Source of the DNA: JAWXCE01 sp033764775
Lineage (GTDB): Bacteria > Pseudomonadota > Alphaproteobacteria > Rhizobiales > Rhodomicrobiaceae
Length of the DNA stretch: 64,000 bases
Direction of reading: 5' to 3'
Assembly: GCA_033764775.1 (NCBI GenBank)
Contig: JANRIQ010000002.1
Span: 62,001 to 126,000 of the forward strand
The notes under the pieces are model-generated. The model made no database searches. It had not been told where the DNA came from and saw only the letters and a program-made list of their open reading frames with translations. The position numbers and the translations under genes are program-made. Below are positions 9,634 through 18,680 of this stretch, piece after piece; position 1 is the first letter of the stretch; every line of letters begins with the position of its first letter.

Positions 9634-9796
9634 GGCTACGCCCCAACGCCTCCGTAGCTTGGGGGATGTTGCCGAGAGCGCATTACGGCTAACTATAACG
9701 CTCAATCGTTATGCTACGCTTCTTCAGTTTCCGGGTCCCTGACAGTTTCGATGGGCGACGTATGACATCAACGCAGTTAGCTGGCGCCGGTGCGGC
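9634..9796. other. Short intergenic gap between convergent genes
   Basis: No gene. It separates the plus-strand membrane protein gene from the 3' end of the minus-strand MFS gene and marks the edge between the integrase-side genes and the cargo cluster. No clear terminator was identified. Confidence 0.3.
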
Positions 9797-11401
9797 TTAC
9801 TTGACCGAGATCAGATGCACCGCCGTCGGCGGAGTCGAGCCGCGGTGCAGTTTGCCGATTTCATCCTGCAGCGCGTGGTCTGCCTCGCTCACGCGCTCAT
9901 GATGCCGGAGGTGCTGCAGCCATGACGCCTCTTCCCATCGTTCAACGAAACGCGATGGCGAAGCGGCGTCTTGCATCACAGACCAGCCGTATGCTCCATT
10001 CCGCCGCCGGGCTTCCGCCAGGCGTGACAGAAGTGCGAGGAAACGATCCTTGTCGGCGGCGTCGATCTCGTACGCGATCTGAATGGCGACCGGCCCTCGG
10101 TCATTGGATTGCTCGGCAACGACAATCGGCGTGGGCCAATGCATTGACGGCGCTAGGTTGAGCATTTCGCCCTGATTGAGCTTCGAGCCTATCGTCAGAG
10201 GCATCGCCAGCAGCGCACCGGCGGTTGCAACTAGCAGCGTCGTGGGAATACCAACGAATGAAGCAAGATTGCCCCAGATAAGGCTTCCCAGGGTCATGGA
10301 GCCGAAGAAAACCATAAGAAAAATCGATAACCCTCGGGCCCTGACCCAATTCGGCAACGCCACTTGCGCCGATATATTGAGCGTCGAAACCACCGAAATC
10401 CAGCAAACTCCGGCGAGCAGCGCCGCGGCGGCGGCAAGATAAACGTTTGGAGCCAGTGCGATGAGCGTCATGACGCCAGCAAGGCCCACGGTGGCGGCTC
10501 TTACCGTGAGATCGGCGCCAAGGCTCGCTTTGACCTTCGGCAGTAGCACCGCGCCTCCAACCGCGCCAGATCCGAGGCACGCCAGAAGCAACCCGTAAAG
10601 GGACGCGCCTCCGTTGAGCACATCCCGCGCGATCAGGGGGAGAAGCGACCAGAAAGCGCTTGCGAAGACGAAAAAGGCGGCAGCCCGCAGCAATGTCGCC
10701 TTGAGCGGAGCGCTATGCAGTGCGTAGCGCACCCCCGCGATCATGGCGGGCACAATTGTCTCCGGCGGAAGCGTGCTTGTCTTTATCTGGGGAGCGCGCC
10801 ACCAAATGAGCGCCGCAACAATGCCTAGCACGCTCAGCGCATTGATGGCGAACGGTACGGCAAGGCCGTAAGCTACGATCAGGAATCCCGCGAGGGCCGG
10901 CCCTATCGCACGGCTGACATTGATCCCCATCGAATTCAGCGCGACCGCCGAAGTCAGCTCTTGCCTCGGCACGAGTTGCGGAACGATAGCCTGCCATGCG
11001 GGCGCCATGAAAGCCGCGCCGGTTCCCATGGCGAATGTGATCAGCAGCAGCACCGTCGGCGTTACGGCGCCGAAAGCTACAAGCACCGCAAGCAAAGCGG
11101 CCACGGCGCCGAGGAAAATGTTGACGATCACTAACAGACGGCGACGGTCGACGATGTCCGCCAAGGCGCCGGCTGGAAGCGCAAACAAGAAGACTGGGAG
11201 TGTTGTCGCCGCCTGGACGGCAGCCACGAGGGCCGGCGACGGCGAAAGCTCCGTCATGAGCCAGCCTGCCCCGACATCATGCATCCATGTGCCGATGTTG
11301 GAAACGAGCGTCGCTGTCCACAGAACCGCGAAGGCGGAGTGCTGGAAAGGCCGCCAGGCGCCTGTCTTCGCACCATGTGATGGATTCGTGGCGTCGGTCA
11401 C
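9797..11401 (-). CDS. MFS exporter with C-terminal ABM-like domain (MFS_3 type)
   Basis: A 534-residue major facilitator protein. About 12 membrane helices fill residues 20-410. The N-terminal half has VSNIGTWMHDVGAGWLM and the loop ALADIVDRRRLL, a form of the MFS motif A. The last 100 residues are soluble and resemble an antibiotic-biosynthesis-monooxygenase-like ferredoxin fold (EIDAADKDRFLALL, then FVERWEEASW and HHERV). This layout is typical of the MFS_3 exporter family. It begins at a GTG that overlaps the stop codon of the adaptor gene by four bases, so translation is coupled. It is the last gene of the cargo cluster. The exported substrate is unknown, but the hydrolases upstream suggest a small organic compound. 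Confidence 0.85.
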   Translation of the reverse strand: MTDATNPSHGAKTGAWRPFQHSAFAVLWTATLVSNIGTWMHDVGAGWLMTELSPSPALVAAVQAATTLPVFLFALPAGALADIVDRRRLLVIVNIFLGAVAALLAVLVAFGAVTPTVLLLITFAMGTGAAFMAPAWQAIVPQLVPRQELTSAVALNSMGINVSRAIGPALAGFLIVAYGLAVPFAINALSVLGIVAALIWWRAPQIKTSTLPPETIVPAMIAGVRYALHSAPLKATLLRAAAFFVFASAFWSLLPLIARDVLNGGASLYGLLLACLGSGAVGGAVLLPKVKASLGADLTVRAATVGLAGVMTLIALAPNVYLAAAAALLAGVCWISVVSTLNISAQVALPNWVRARGLSIFLMVFFGSMTLGSLIWGNLASFVGIPTTLLVATAGALLAMPLTIGSKLNQGEMLNLAPSMHWPTPIVVAEQSNDRGPVAIQIAYEIDAADKDRFLALLSRLAEARRRNGAYGWSVMQDAASPSRFVERWEEASWLQHLRHHERVSEADHALQDEIGKLHRGSTPPTAVHLISVK

Positions 11402-12276
11402 TGCGGCCCTCCTGGAAATACCGATGCAGCTTGAATTTCCGAGATGATTTTGACCGTAAGACCAGGCACTAGCACGCCATCTGGGTTCGGGAAGTCAGCC
11501 CATGTCGTTAGATCGCCCGTATCTTTGTCGATCTCGGCGCTTTCGAATCTCGGCTGTCCGCGGTGTGCATATGTCGCGCCCGAGGGGAGCACCAGCGTGA
11601 GCGTCACGTTTTTGAACAATGTCTGCGGCGTTTTCGCCCCTGTTTTTTCGAGGAATCTCTGCCGGTCGGCGTACGAAACTCGGTAGCCGACGAGAACCGG
11701 ATCTAACTGAACAACCTCTCCGAGCACAGTGCCGCCTTCCGCTTCGACGAAAGCGCCTGATGACGTTATCGATTTGCCAACCGTGCCGGAAATCGGAGCC
11801 GTAATGCGCGTTCGCTCAAGAGCGAGTTCTGCGAGCGCCAAAGCGCTTTCCCTGCGGGCGACTACGGCGCGCGCCACGTCCACCTCGATCAAGGCTTGCG
11901 TTGCGCGCGCTTCAGCTCCGCTGCCGCGCTCGGCAAGACGCCCCTGGCGCGAGGCGACATCTTCGGCAAGGCGTAGACGTGCTCGGGCCTCGTCAAGCTC
12001 GGCTTTGGCTGCGGCGACTTCGATCTTGAAAGACGCTGATTCAAGTTCAAACAGCACATCTCCCTTCTCGACCCGCTGGCCGGCAACCACGAGAACCTTA
12101 CCAACGACGCCGGTGACTCGATTGGCGATCGCGACGCGCTGGCGTGGCTCCACGACTCCAGTCAGGTTCAACGTCAACGGGTCGACGGCGTGAGCCAGGG
12201 TGGAAAGCAGGATAGCTCCCGCCAAGCTGAAGCCGGCCAAAGCAGTCCGTTTTCGATGCGTGAAATGGATTTTCAT
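11398..12276 (-). CDS. Periplasmic adaptor (RND/HlyD-like membrane fusion protein)
   Basis: About 292 residues. A signal peptide (positive MKIHFTHRKR, then a hydrophobic core ending in LAHA) is followed by a lipoyl-like half (VVEPRQRVAIANRVTGVV, GQRVEKGDVLFEL), an alpha-hairpin at about 80-150, the second lipoyl half (TRITAPISGTVG) and a beta-barrel. This is the fold of RND-type adaptors. The ATG at 12,276 is chosen because it starts the signal peptide; the frame is open further upstream but into the neighbouring gene. It is coupled to an MFS exporter rather than an RND pump, and no inner-membrane RND pump or TolC gene is nearby. That is an unusual pairing. Confidence 0.8.
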   Translation of the reverse strand: MKIHFTHRKRTALAGFSLAGAILLSTLAHAVDPLTLNLTGVVEPRQRVAIANRVTGVVGKVLVVAGQRVEKGDVLFELESASFKIEVAAAKAELDEARARLRLAEDVASRQGRLAERGSGAEARATQALIEVDVARAVVARRESALALAELALERTRITAPISGTVGKSITSSGAFVEAEGGTVLGEVVQLDPVLVGYRVSYADRQRFLEKTGAKTPQTLFKNVTLTLVLPSGATYAHRGQPRFESAEIDKDTGDLTTWADFPNPDGVLVPGLTVKIISEIQAASVFPGGPQ

Positions 12277-12313
12277 TTCATTACCGCAAAGCAAAACAAC
12301 CGTGGCCGACCCA

Positions 12314-14137
12314 TCACGCGCCACGTCGGAATGTTCCACCATAGGCATTCACCGGCGACCAGTCTGGCCGCAGCGGCGGCAGGTCCGGCATGAGCGGCTT
12401 GTATTCCTCCGCGCCCCAGGCGACCTTGCCGCCGGCGAGGGTGAGCACGCTTTCGAGGTTGCGGATCTCGGCCTCCGGCACGGTGAAGTAATCCTCCGAC
12501 AGCACGGCGAGGTCAGCGAGCAGCCCGGGGGCGATGCGGCCTTTCAGCTTTTCCTCGTTCGAAAACCAAGCGTTGTCCGTCCACAGCCTGAGCGCGGTTT
12601 CACGGTCGAGCTTCGTGTTCGGTCCCAGCAGTTGAGCGCCGCCCACCCCTTTGCCCGTTACCAGCCATTCCAGGCAGAGCCACGGCGAATAGCTCGATAC
12701 GCGGCTCATGTCCGTTCCCGCGCCGACCTGTACGCCCGCCGCAAGCATCTTTTTGATTGGCGGAGCGTCCTCGGCGGCCTTGGCGCCATAGCGGCTCAGG
12801 AACTCTTTCTCCTGGAATGCGATGCGGTTCTGGATCGCAATGCCGCCGCCCATCGCCGCCACGCGCTCGATGTCGCGCTCGGTCATGGTCTCGCCGTGAT
12901 CGACGATCCAGCGCAGGCCGTTCACCGGCATGTCGCGGTGCACCTTCTCGATCACGTCGAGGTGCCGGGTAATCGTCTCACCGTAGGTTGCGTGGAAGCG
13001 GAACGGCCACTTCTTCTCGACCAGCAGGCGAAGAACCGCCTCCAGTTCGGCCTCGGCCTTTGCAGGCGGGATGACGCGCGCGCCCGAGAAAATCTCATAG
13101 TCATAGGCGGAGAGCACGAGCATCTCGCCGCCGCCGATGAGCCGGAACCAGGCGTCGCCCTCGCCCGCCTTGTATTCGCTCGTCCACTTTTTGAAATCCT
13201 CCAGTTCCTTGCCGGGGCGCTGGATGAACGTGGAGGCGCCGATGCGCACGGTGATCTCGCCGCGCCGGTTTAGCTCGCGGATTACCTCGTAATCGTCCGG
13301 CCAATTCTGGAAGCCGCCGCCGCAGTCGAGCGTGGAGGTGACGCCGAGCCGGTTCTGCTCGCGCATGAAGTGGCGGGTGGAGAGCAGCGCGTCGTCAAAA
13401 GACAAGCGCGGCGCGTCGAACAGCGTGGCGTAAAGCACCACGGGCGCCGGGTTCGCCATCAAGAGGCCGGTCGGGTTGCCCGCGCTGTCGCGTTCGAGTT
13501 TGGCGGCCGGCCAGCGGTTGTCGGGCGTGTTCTTGTCGACGCCGAGCGCGCGCAAGGCGGCGCGGTTAACGAGGGCGCTGGTGTAGACGAACAGGATGTA
13601 GACCGGCGTGTTGGGCGCGATGGCGTTGATCTCGTCCAGCGTCGGCATGCGCGGTTCGTCGGAGAACTGTGCGGGCGAGAACCCGCCGACGACGCGCACC
13701 CAATGCCCCGGCGGCGTCTTGCGCACCATCACGCGCAGCCGCTCCATGGCCTCGGCGAAGGTGGGCACACCGTCCCAGCGCAGTTCCAGCGCATATTGCA
13801 GCCCCTCGCGCACAGTGTGCGTATGCGTATCGTTCAGCCCAGGTATCACACGGCGGCCTTTGACATCGATCACCCGCGTCTCGGGACTTGCGAGGGGCAG
13901 GATTTCGGCTTCAGTCCCGACAGCGACGATGCGCTCTCCGGCGATTGCCAGCGCCTCCGCCTCCGGCCGCGATCGATCAAATGTCGTGATCTTGGCATTT
14001 TTGACGATCATCGCGGGTGTAAACGACAAGGTCTGCGCTTTCGTTGATTCAAGTAGTAGGGGAAGCACGGAGAGGCCGGTTAGTCCGGCGATGACCTCGC
14101 GCCGGGTCGGTGCGGGTGGGTTGCGATCGGAGCTCAT
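12314..14137 (-). CDS. Tat-exported YtcJ-like amidohydrolase
   Basis: A 607-residue metal-dependent hydrolase of the amidohydrolase superfamily (amidohydro_3/YtcJ type). It begins with a twin-arginine-like leader (TRREVIAGLTGLSVLPLLL), suggesting export in folded form. The first metal site His-Thr-His is in GLNDTHTHT near residue 100. DCGGG, a later HATYGET stretch, DHGE and a GAGTDMSR segment supply the remaining metal ligands. The family hydrolyses amide or related C-N bonds, with mostly unknown substrates. It lies in a minus-strand series with RidA and isochorismatase-like genes upstream and an adaptor plus exporter downstream, so a catabolic or detoxifying role for a nitrogen-containing compound is plausible. 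Confidence 0.85.
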   Translation of the reverse strand: MSSDRNPPAPTRREVIAGLTGLSVLPLLLESTKAQTLSFTPAMIVKNAKITTFDRSRPEAEALAIAGERIVAVGTEAEILPLASPETRVIDVKGRRVIPGLNDTHTHTVREGLQYALELRWDGVPTFAEAMERLRVMVRKTPPGHWVRVVGGFSPAQFSDEPRMPTLDEINAIAPNTPVYILFVYTSALVNRAALRALGVDKNTPDNRWPAAKLERDSAGNPTGLLMANPAPVVLYATLFDAPRLSFDDALLSTRHFMREQNRLGVTSTLDCGGGFQNWPDDYEVIRELNRRGEITVRIGASTFIQRPGKELEDFKKWTSEYKAGEGDAWFRLIGGGEMLVLSAYDYEIFSGARVIPPAKAEAELEAVLRLLVEKKWPFRFHATYGETITRHLDVIEKVHRDMPVNGLRWIVDHGETMTERDIERVAAMGGGIAIQNRIAFQEKEFLSRYGAKAAEDAPPIKKMLAAGVQVGAGTDMSRVSSYSPWLCLEWLVTGKGVGGAQLLGPNTKLDRETALRLWTDNAWFSNEEKLKGRIAPGLLADLAVLSEDYFTVPEAEIRNLESVLTLAGGKVAWGAEEYKPLMPDLPPLRPDWSPVNAYGGTFRRGA

Positions 14138-14178
14138 GGCGGGGGTCCTTTGTTGTGCGCAAGGGTATAACCCGTGGG

Positions 14179-14625
14179 CTAACCGTCGATCACCGCACGG
14201 AACTTGATCTCAACGAGTTGCACCGCTTGAGCAAGCCCAGACACTCCAAAGATGCTGCTGGCGCATTGAGGTATATCTGTGCCATACATTTCTTTGCGTA
14301 CCTTTGCAGCGGCGGAGAAGCCGGCAGGTACATCCAAAACAAATATGTCTTCCTCAACAACATCATCCAACGTAGCGCCAAATTCAGAGAGTATCTTTTT
14401 AGCGTTGACGTATGTTTGACGAATTTGCGGCTCCATCTGGGAGTAGTCGACTGGTCTTCCTGACTTGTCGAGTTGCGCAGGCGCAACAAAGTTTCCTTCA
14501 CTGTCATGGCTCAATTGTCCCGATAGGTAAATTGTATCCTTGACTTGGACCGCTTGCACGTAGCCGAAGGCGCTTTCCCATGCGACGCCAAAGTTTGCGA
14601 CTTTTTTGAAGTTTGTCTTCGTCAT
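14179..14625 (-). CDS. RidA/YjgF-family protein
   Basis: A 148-residue member of the RidA (YjgF/YER057c) family. Members form trimers and many deaminate reactive enamine/imine intermediates; others accompany degradation pathways with unknown activity. Visible family features are the N-terminal YVQAVQVKDTIYLSGQ strand-loop, the long helix around Ile-Arg-Gln-Thr-Tyr-Val-Asn-Ala-Lys-Lys-Ile-Leu, DVVEEDIFV, and a C-terminal VEIKFRAVI strand. The catalytic arginine seen near residue 105 in true RidA is not obvious, because the segment reads QCASSIFGVSGLA. It is therefore probably a non-RidA subfamily, of the kind found with isochorismatase-like hydrolases. It lies between the amidohydrolase and isochorismatase-like genes. 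Confidence 0.85.
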   Translation of the reverse strand: MTKTNFKKVANFGVAWESAFGYVQAVQVKDTIYLSGQLSHDSEGNFVAPAQLDKSGRPVDYSQMEPQIRQTYVNAKKILSEFGATLDDVVEEDIFVLDVPAGFSAAAKVRKEMYGTDIPQCASSIFGVSGLAQAVQLVEIKFRAVIDG

Positions 14626-14733
14626 ATTTGTTCTCTCTTTTGGGGACGCAGGGGGGCGTCGAGGCCGGTCTTGGGCATTGAAGCTCCTCTTGGTGTGAGC
14701 GGCGACTCTGGCGCCGAGACGGTCGGGATGCGG

Positions 14734-15423
14734 TCACTTGCTCACTGCGGGGACCGGCTCGAGCCTCGGCCCGTGCTTCACCCGCTCGTCGGCCTTGTGA
14801 ATCATCGTGTAGGCGTAATCGACGCCCATGCCGTAGGCGCCCGAATGTTCGCGAACGATGTCCATCACCGCGTTATAGGTGTCGCGATGGGCCCAGTCGC
14901 GCTGCCACTCCAGCATCACCTGCTGCCAGGTAACAGGGACGACGCCCGCTTGGATCATGCGCTGCATCGAATAGTCATGCGCCTCCTTCGTCGTGCCGCC
15001 GGAGGCGTCCGCAACCATGTATATCTCGTAGCCGCCCTCGCTCATCGCCGAAAAGGCGAAGCTATTGTTGCAGACCTCGGTCCAAAGCCCGGAGACGACC
15101 ACTTTCTTCTGGCCATTCCTGGCCAATGCGTCGCGAACCTTCTGGTCGTCCCACGAGTTCATCGAGGTGCGCTCAAGCAACGGCGTTTCCGGGAACACGG
15201 CGAGGAGCTCGGGATAGGTATGACCGGAGAAGCTTTGGGTCTCAACTGTGGTGATCGTTACCGGGATGCCAAAAACTTTCGCTGACTTCGCTAGGGCGAC
15301 GGTGTTGTTCTTGAGGGTCTGCCGGTCAATCGACTGCACCCCAAAGGCCATCTGCGGCTGCTGGTCGATAAAAATCAGCTGACAATTGCCTGGTTTCAGC
15401 AGGTCGAGTTTTGGATCGGTCAT
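14734..15423 (-). CDS. Isochorismatase-like cysteine hydrolase (YcaC type)
   Basis: A 229-residue hydrolase of the isochorismatase superfamily. Asp20 (LIFIDQQ) and nucleophile Cys118 (GLWTEVCNN) are clear. The basic third member of the triad is expected around ERTSMNSWDD at 84-93. The MNSWDD and TEVC motifs fit the YcaC-type branch, which hydrolyses C-N bonds of unknown substrates, rather than true isochorismatases. An AGGAG ribosome site lies six bases before the ATG. It is co-directional with the RidA and exported alpha/beta hydrolase genes. With the amidohydrolase it forms a set of C-N hydrolytic enzymes that could act in sequence. Confidence 0.85.
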   Translation of the reverse strand: MTDPKLDLLKPGNCQLIFIDQQPQMAFGVQSIDRQTLKNNTVALAKSAKVFGIPVTITTVETQSFSGHTYPELLAVFPETPLLERTSMNSWDDQKVRDALARNGQKKVVVSGLWTEVCNNSFAFSAMSEGGYEIYMVADASGGTTKEAHDYSMQRMIQAGVVPVTWQQVMLEWQRDWAHRDTYNAVMDIVREHSGAYGMGVDYAYTMIHKADERVKHGPRLEPVPAVSK

Positions 15424-15464
15424 CGGTAGTCTCCTGGTTGAATGTTTTCGGCTGTTACTGCGCC

Positions 15465-16238
15465 TTAACGGGCGGCGGCTTTCACCGTGGCGGCGGACTT
15501 GGCTGCTTGCTCGATGACGTCCGCCACCGCTTTCGGCTGGGTGAGGAACACGACGTGGCTGCCTTGCACCTCGGTCGTCACGGCGCCGATGCGGCGCGCG
15601 GTGCTGCGCAGCAGCTCCGGCGCGATGGCGCCGTCCTCGGTCGCGACCACATACCAGCTCGGTTTTGTCTTCCAGGCGGCGGCGGTGACCTTGGCTTTCA
15701 GCGCAGCCATGGCGATAGGAACCTGCGAATCGCGCAAGAAAGCGGCGTCTTTTTCGCCCGTATCCGCCGCGAACCCGGCGCGGAACTTGTCACCGTTGAG
15801 ATAGGCGAAGCCATCGGCCTGCTCCTCTGGCACGAAGTTCGGCGGCGGCGGAACTTCGGCGTATTGGTCTAGCGTCGATTGCCCCACCTCCGGCGCGAAG
15901 GCCGCGACATAAACGAGACCCGCGACCTTGGCGTCGCCGCCCGCCTCAGTGATGACGCTACCGCCATAGGAGTGGCCGACGAGGATCGCGGGGCCGTTTT
16001 GCCGGTTCAGGACGCGGCGCGTGGCCGCCACGTCGTCGGCGAAGGAGGTTAGCGGGTTCTGGACGATACTGACGCTATAGCCGCGCGCGGTGAGTTCGTT
16101 GTAGACACCGCGCCAGCCAGACCCGTCGGCGAAGGCGCCGTGGACCAGGACAATATTTTTCACCGGTTCCGCCTGGGCGGTGCCTGTTAGAATGGTTGCT
16201 GCGGCGACGGCAGCGGCGAGGGTTTGCCCTTTGGTCAT
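15465..16238 (-). CDS. Exported alpha/beta-hydrolase
   Basis: A 257-residue alpha/beta-hydrolase with a signal peptide of about 23 residues ending in AQA. The oxyanion motif HGAF, the nucleophile elbow GHSYGG (Ser90), a probable acid in ATEDGAI (Asp202) and His228 in GSHVVFL make up a complete triad. It resembles the EstC/salicylate-esterase-like group often annotated simply as alpha/beta hydrolase. GGAAA lies before the ATG as a ribosome site. It is the first gene of the hydrolase series, and the 244-bp gap in front of it (16,239-16,482) is where a promoter controlled by the upstream FixJ-type regulator would be expected. The substrate is unknown. Confidence 0.85.
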   Translation of the reverse strand: MTKGQTLAAAVAAATILTGTAQAEPVKNIVLVHGAFADGSGWRGVYNELTARGYSVSIVQNPLTSFADDVAATRRVLNRQNGPAILVGHSYGGSVITEAGGDAKVAGLVYVAAFAPEVGQSTLDQYAEVPPPPNFVPEEQADGFAYLNGDKFRAGFAADTGEKDAAFLRDSQVPIAMAALKAKVTAAAWKTKPSWYVVATEDGAIAPELLRSTARRIGAVTTEVQGSHVVFLTQPKAVADVIEQAAKSAATVKAAAR

Positions 16239-16482
16239 GTCGGTTTCCTTTCAGGTTCGCTTGACTGGAGTTGGTAACGCCCGAGGCTGGCGACCGCCTC
16301 ACGGGTTGTCTCATCGTCGTCTACAATCGAGATGAGAATGTTCTCAGACATTGCTGTGTGTTCCACCAGCTCAATCAGCCGCCCCCAAGGCCTGGCGCCG
16401 TGTTGCTCAAAGAAGGCAGGTATTTGCGCGATGAATAGGTGAATTAGGTGAGTGGGAACAATTATACTGTGGTTTCGACCGC
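16239..16482. promoter_or_regulatory. Gap between two-component genes and hydrolase series
   Basis: No open frame of note. It separates the FixJ-type regulator gene from the first hydrolase gene, both on the minus strand. It is the best candidate for a promoter of the hydrolase-exporter series. I see no clear rho-independent terminator after the regulator. The role is inferred from position only. Confidence 0.35.
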
Positions 16483-17109
16483 TTAAGGCTTTTTGGTATT
16501 GATAGCCAACCTGTCAGCAAAACGCACCAAGTCCGGCAAGGACTTGGCATCCATCTTTCGCATCACGTGCGAGCGATGGACCTTGACCGTGATCTCGCTG
16601 AGATCGAGTTGTGCGGCAATCTGCTTGTTCAACCGGCCCGTGGCGACGAGGGCCATGACTTCGCGTTCGCGCGGAGTCATGGCGTGGAAGCGTTTCCTCA
16701 ACTCCGCAAGCATCGCCGCCTCTGCTCTGCGGCCACGGTCCATCTCAAGACCTCTGTGAACCGCATCGAGAAGGTCCTGATCGCGAAACGGCTTTGTAAG
16801 AAACTCGATCGCCCCCGCTTTCATCGCTGTCACGGACATGGGAACATCGCCATGGCCGGTGATGAAGACGATGGGGCGTCGGATGTCAGACTCGTTCAAT
16901 TCCCGCTGGAACTCGAGCCCGCTCCGCCCAGGCAATCGAACGTCGAGGACCAAGCAGCTCGGCGCATCAAGCCGCTCATTGAGCATGAACTCCTGAGTCG
17001 ATGCGAACGGGCGAACCGTGTAACCGACGGAGCGTAGCAAGCTCTCAATCGATGCGCGCACAAACGGGTCGTCATCTATAATGAAGACTATCGATTGGTC
17101 CGTGCTCAT
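16483..17109 (-). CDS. FixJ/NodW-type response regulator with LuxR output domain
   Basis: A 208-residue transcription regulator. The receiver domain (1-125) has the acidic pair in FIIDDDP, phospho-acceptor Asp56 (VLDVRLPG), Thr84 (FITGHGD) and Lys106 (LTKPF). The LuxR/GerE helix-turn-helix (145-205) has LTPRERE-like MTPREREVMALVATGRLNKQIA and SEITVKVHRSHVMRKM. It belongs to the FixJ family of alphaproteobacteria. The ATG at 17,109 is chosen because it overlaps the kinase stop codon (ATGA) and starts the receiver fold directly; the frame is open further upstream inside the kinase gene. It should be phosphorylated by that kinase and probably drives the adjacent hydrolase and exporter genes. Confidence 0.92.
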   Translation of the reverse strand: MSTDQSIVFIIDDDPFVRASIESLLRSVGYTVRPFASTQEFMLNERLDAPSCLVLDVRLPGRSGLEFQRELNESDIRRPIVFITGHGDVPMSVTAMKAGAIEFLTKPFRDQDLLDAVHRGLEMDRGRRAEAAMLAELRKRFHAMTPREREVMALVATGRLNKQIAAQLDLSEITVKVHRSHVMRKMDAKSLPDLVRFADRLAINTKKP

Positions 17110-18680
17110 GGTGCAGTCTCCGCAGTAATGGAGATAGCATCCCCGGCGCTCGGAAGCGTGAACTGAAAGATCGCGCCTTGCGGTTCTTTGTCCATCGTCC
17201 AAAGCCGTCCGCCATGGGCCTCGATAATCGACCGGCAAAACATGAGACCCATGCCCATTCCATCGGGTTTAGTCGTGAAGAAAGGCTCGAAGATCCGCTC
17301 CTTGTAGTTCGGCGCTATTCCAGTACCTGAATCTTCCACCGAAACCAGAATACTACCGGAGTCCTGAAGCGCGGACTTGATGCATAGAACACGATCCCTA
17401 CCGGTGACGCCGCTCATAGCGTCGATGGCGTTCAACACCAGATTGGAGATCACCTGCTGAAGCTGCACGGAACTCCCCGTCACCAACGGCAATTGCTCAT
17501 GGAGTGCAACCTGGATGGATATGCGACGAAGTTGTATTTCGCTCTGGCTGCGGCTTAGTTCATCGCTTATAAGTAAATTCAAGTTAAGCGGAACGCGTTC
17601 CTGCGCACTTTTCTTGAACATCGTCCTGATGCCCTCGATCACTTTACCCGCGCGATGGCCATCGTGGACGATACGCTGCAGCGCCATGGATGCCTCATCG
17701 ACATTAGGGCTCTGCCTTCCGAGCCAACGCAAGCCGGCATCTGCATTTGTCACCATGCTTGCCAATGGCTGATTGACCTCATGGGCAATCGAGGCCGACA
17801 AGGCCTCCATTGCCATGAGCCTCGCCTCGCGTGCGCGGCGTTCCGCTGAAACCGACCGAACGATCCGTGCGTACAGCGTCGTCATCTCCGAAAGCAGAAC
17901 CAGCAAGACTATGCTTGCAGAGATAAACCCATAAAGCCGTCCTGCCCACCAGCCAACACTAAGGCGAAGGCCTCCGCTCAGGTAGGAGAGCATGATAATC
18001 TCGACAAGCAGCGTACAAAGGACAACCATCAGCCAAAGGTTGAGCACCGAGCGTGACCGGGTCCATAAAAGAACCAGTCCGACAAGGTAGAGAGAGACCG
18101 CTATACCTGGAACATACTGCCAAACGGGTGCAACATTCCTCGCGTCTTTCATAAACCTGGGCAATACGTCATCGCTGGTGACGATGAGCCAGGTTAAAGC
18201 GCACCCAATGGCGACGACCCCGGCAACACTGCCAAGAATCGAGCTTCGCACCGAGCCATAAGAACTGCGGACTGACGGGCCGGAATCTTGTAGCAGAGCA
18301 TAGGCGAGCACAAAAATCGGAAACCCGAGGCGCCGCAGCGTGGCGATCGCAGCGGTGCTTTGTAGTCCCGTATCAGGGAGACCGAGCGATGTAAACACTC
18401 CGGGGAATGTGAGCGCCCACGGGAGCACCATCATTCCTGAGAAGAGATAACCGATCGAGAGCGCAAGCAGGGCGCGCGAACGCTGAACAGAGTATAGCGC
18501 TAGCAGCAGCGCCGCGGTAATCAGCTCGTTAACAAATACGGCGGCGGCATATGCCGGCACCAGCACCTCGGTGTTCTTGAGCGGGATGCGAGCAAACGGC
18601 GCCGTGATCAGTAGCGCGACAACCAGGATGACCAGCACGGAAGCAGCAAGTCGCTGCTGGTCTCGGCTGGGCGCAGACAT
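17106..18680 (-). CDS. Membrane sensor histidine kinase with MASE4-like domain
   Basis: About 524 residues. The N-terminal half (15-270) has seven or eight hydrophobic helices arranged like the MASE4 integral membrane sensor domain (ITAALLLALYSVQRSRALLALSIGYLF, then ALTFPGVF). The kinase core follows: HisKA with His300 in SIAHEVNQPLAS, then HATPase_c with VISNLVLNAIDAM, DSGTGI and a GMGLMF stretch. The H-box and C-terminal boxes match the FixL/NodV class. ATG 18,680 has a GGAGGAG about 18 bases upstream; a GTG start at 18,785 would add 35 hydrophilic residues. It is coupled by a four-base overlap to the FixJ-type regulator. The ligand is not identifiable; a membrane-soluble or aromatic effector is a guess. 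Confidence 0.9.
   Translation of the reverse strand: MSAPSRDQQRLAASVLVILVVALLITAPFARIPLKNTEVLVPAYAAAVFVNELITAALLLALYSVQRSRALLALSIGYLFSGMMVLPWALTFPGVFTSLGLPDTGLQSTAAIATLRRLGFPIFVLAYALLQDSGPSVRSSYGSVRSSILGSVAGVVAIGCALTWLIVTSDDVLPRFMKDARNVAPVWQYVPGIAVSLYLVGLVLLWTRSRSVLNLWLMVVLCTLLVEIIMLSYLSGGLRLSVGWWAGRLYGFISASIVLLVLLSEMTTLYARIVRSVSAERRAREARLMAMEALSASIAHEVNQPLASMVTNADAGLRWLGRQSPNVDEASMALQRIVHDGHRAGKVIEGIRTMFKKSAQERVPLNLNLLISDELSRSQSEIQLRRISIQVALHEQLPLVTGSSVQLQQVISNLVLNAIDAMSGVTGRDRVLCIKSALQDSGSILVSVEDSGTGIAPNYKERIFEPFFTTKPDGMGMGLMFCRSIIEAHGGRLWTMDKEPQGAIFQFTLPSAGDAISITAETAP

Noticed and set aside
12200..14207. Plus-strand frames opposite the adaptor and amidohydrolase genes
   Set aside because: They overlap clear enzymes with intact active sites on the other strand and have Arg/Ser/Ala-rich shadow composition.
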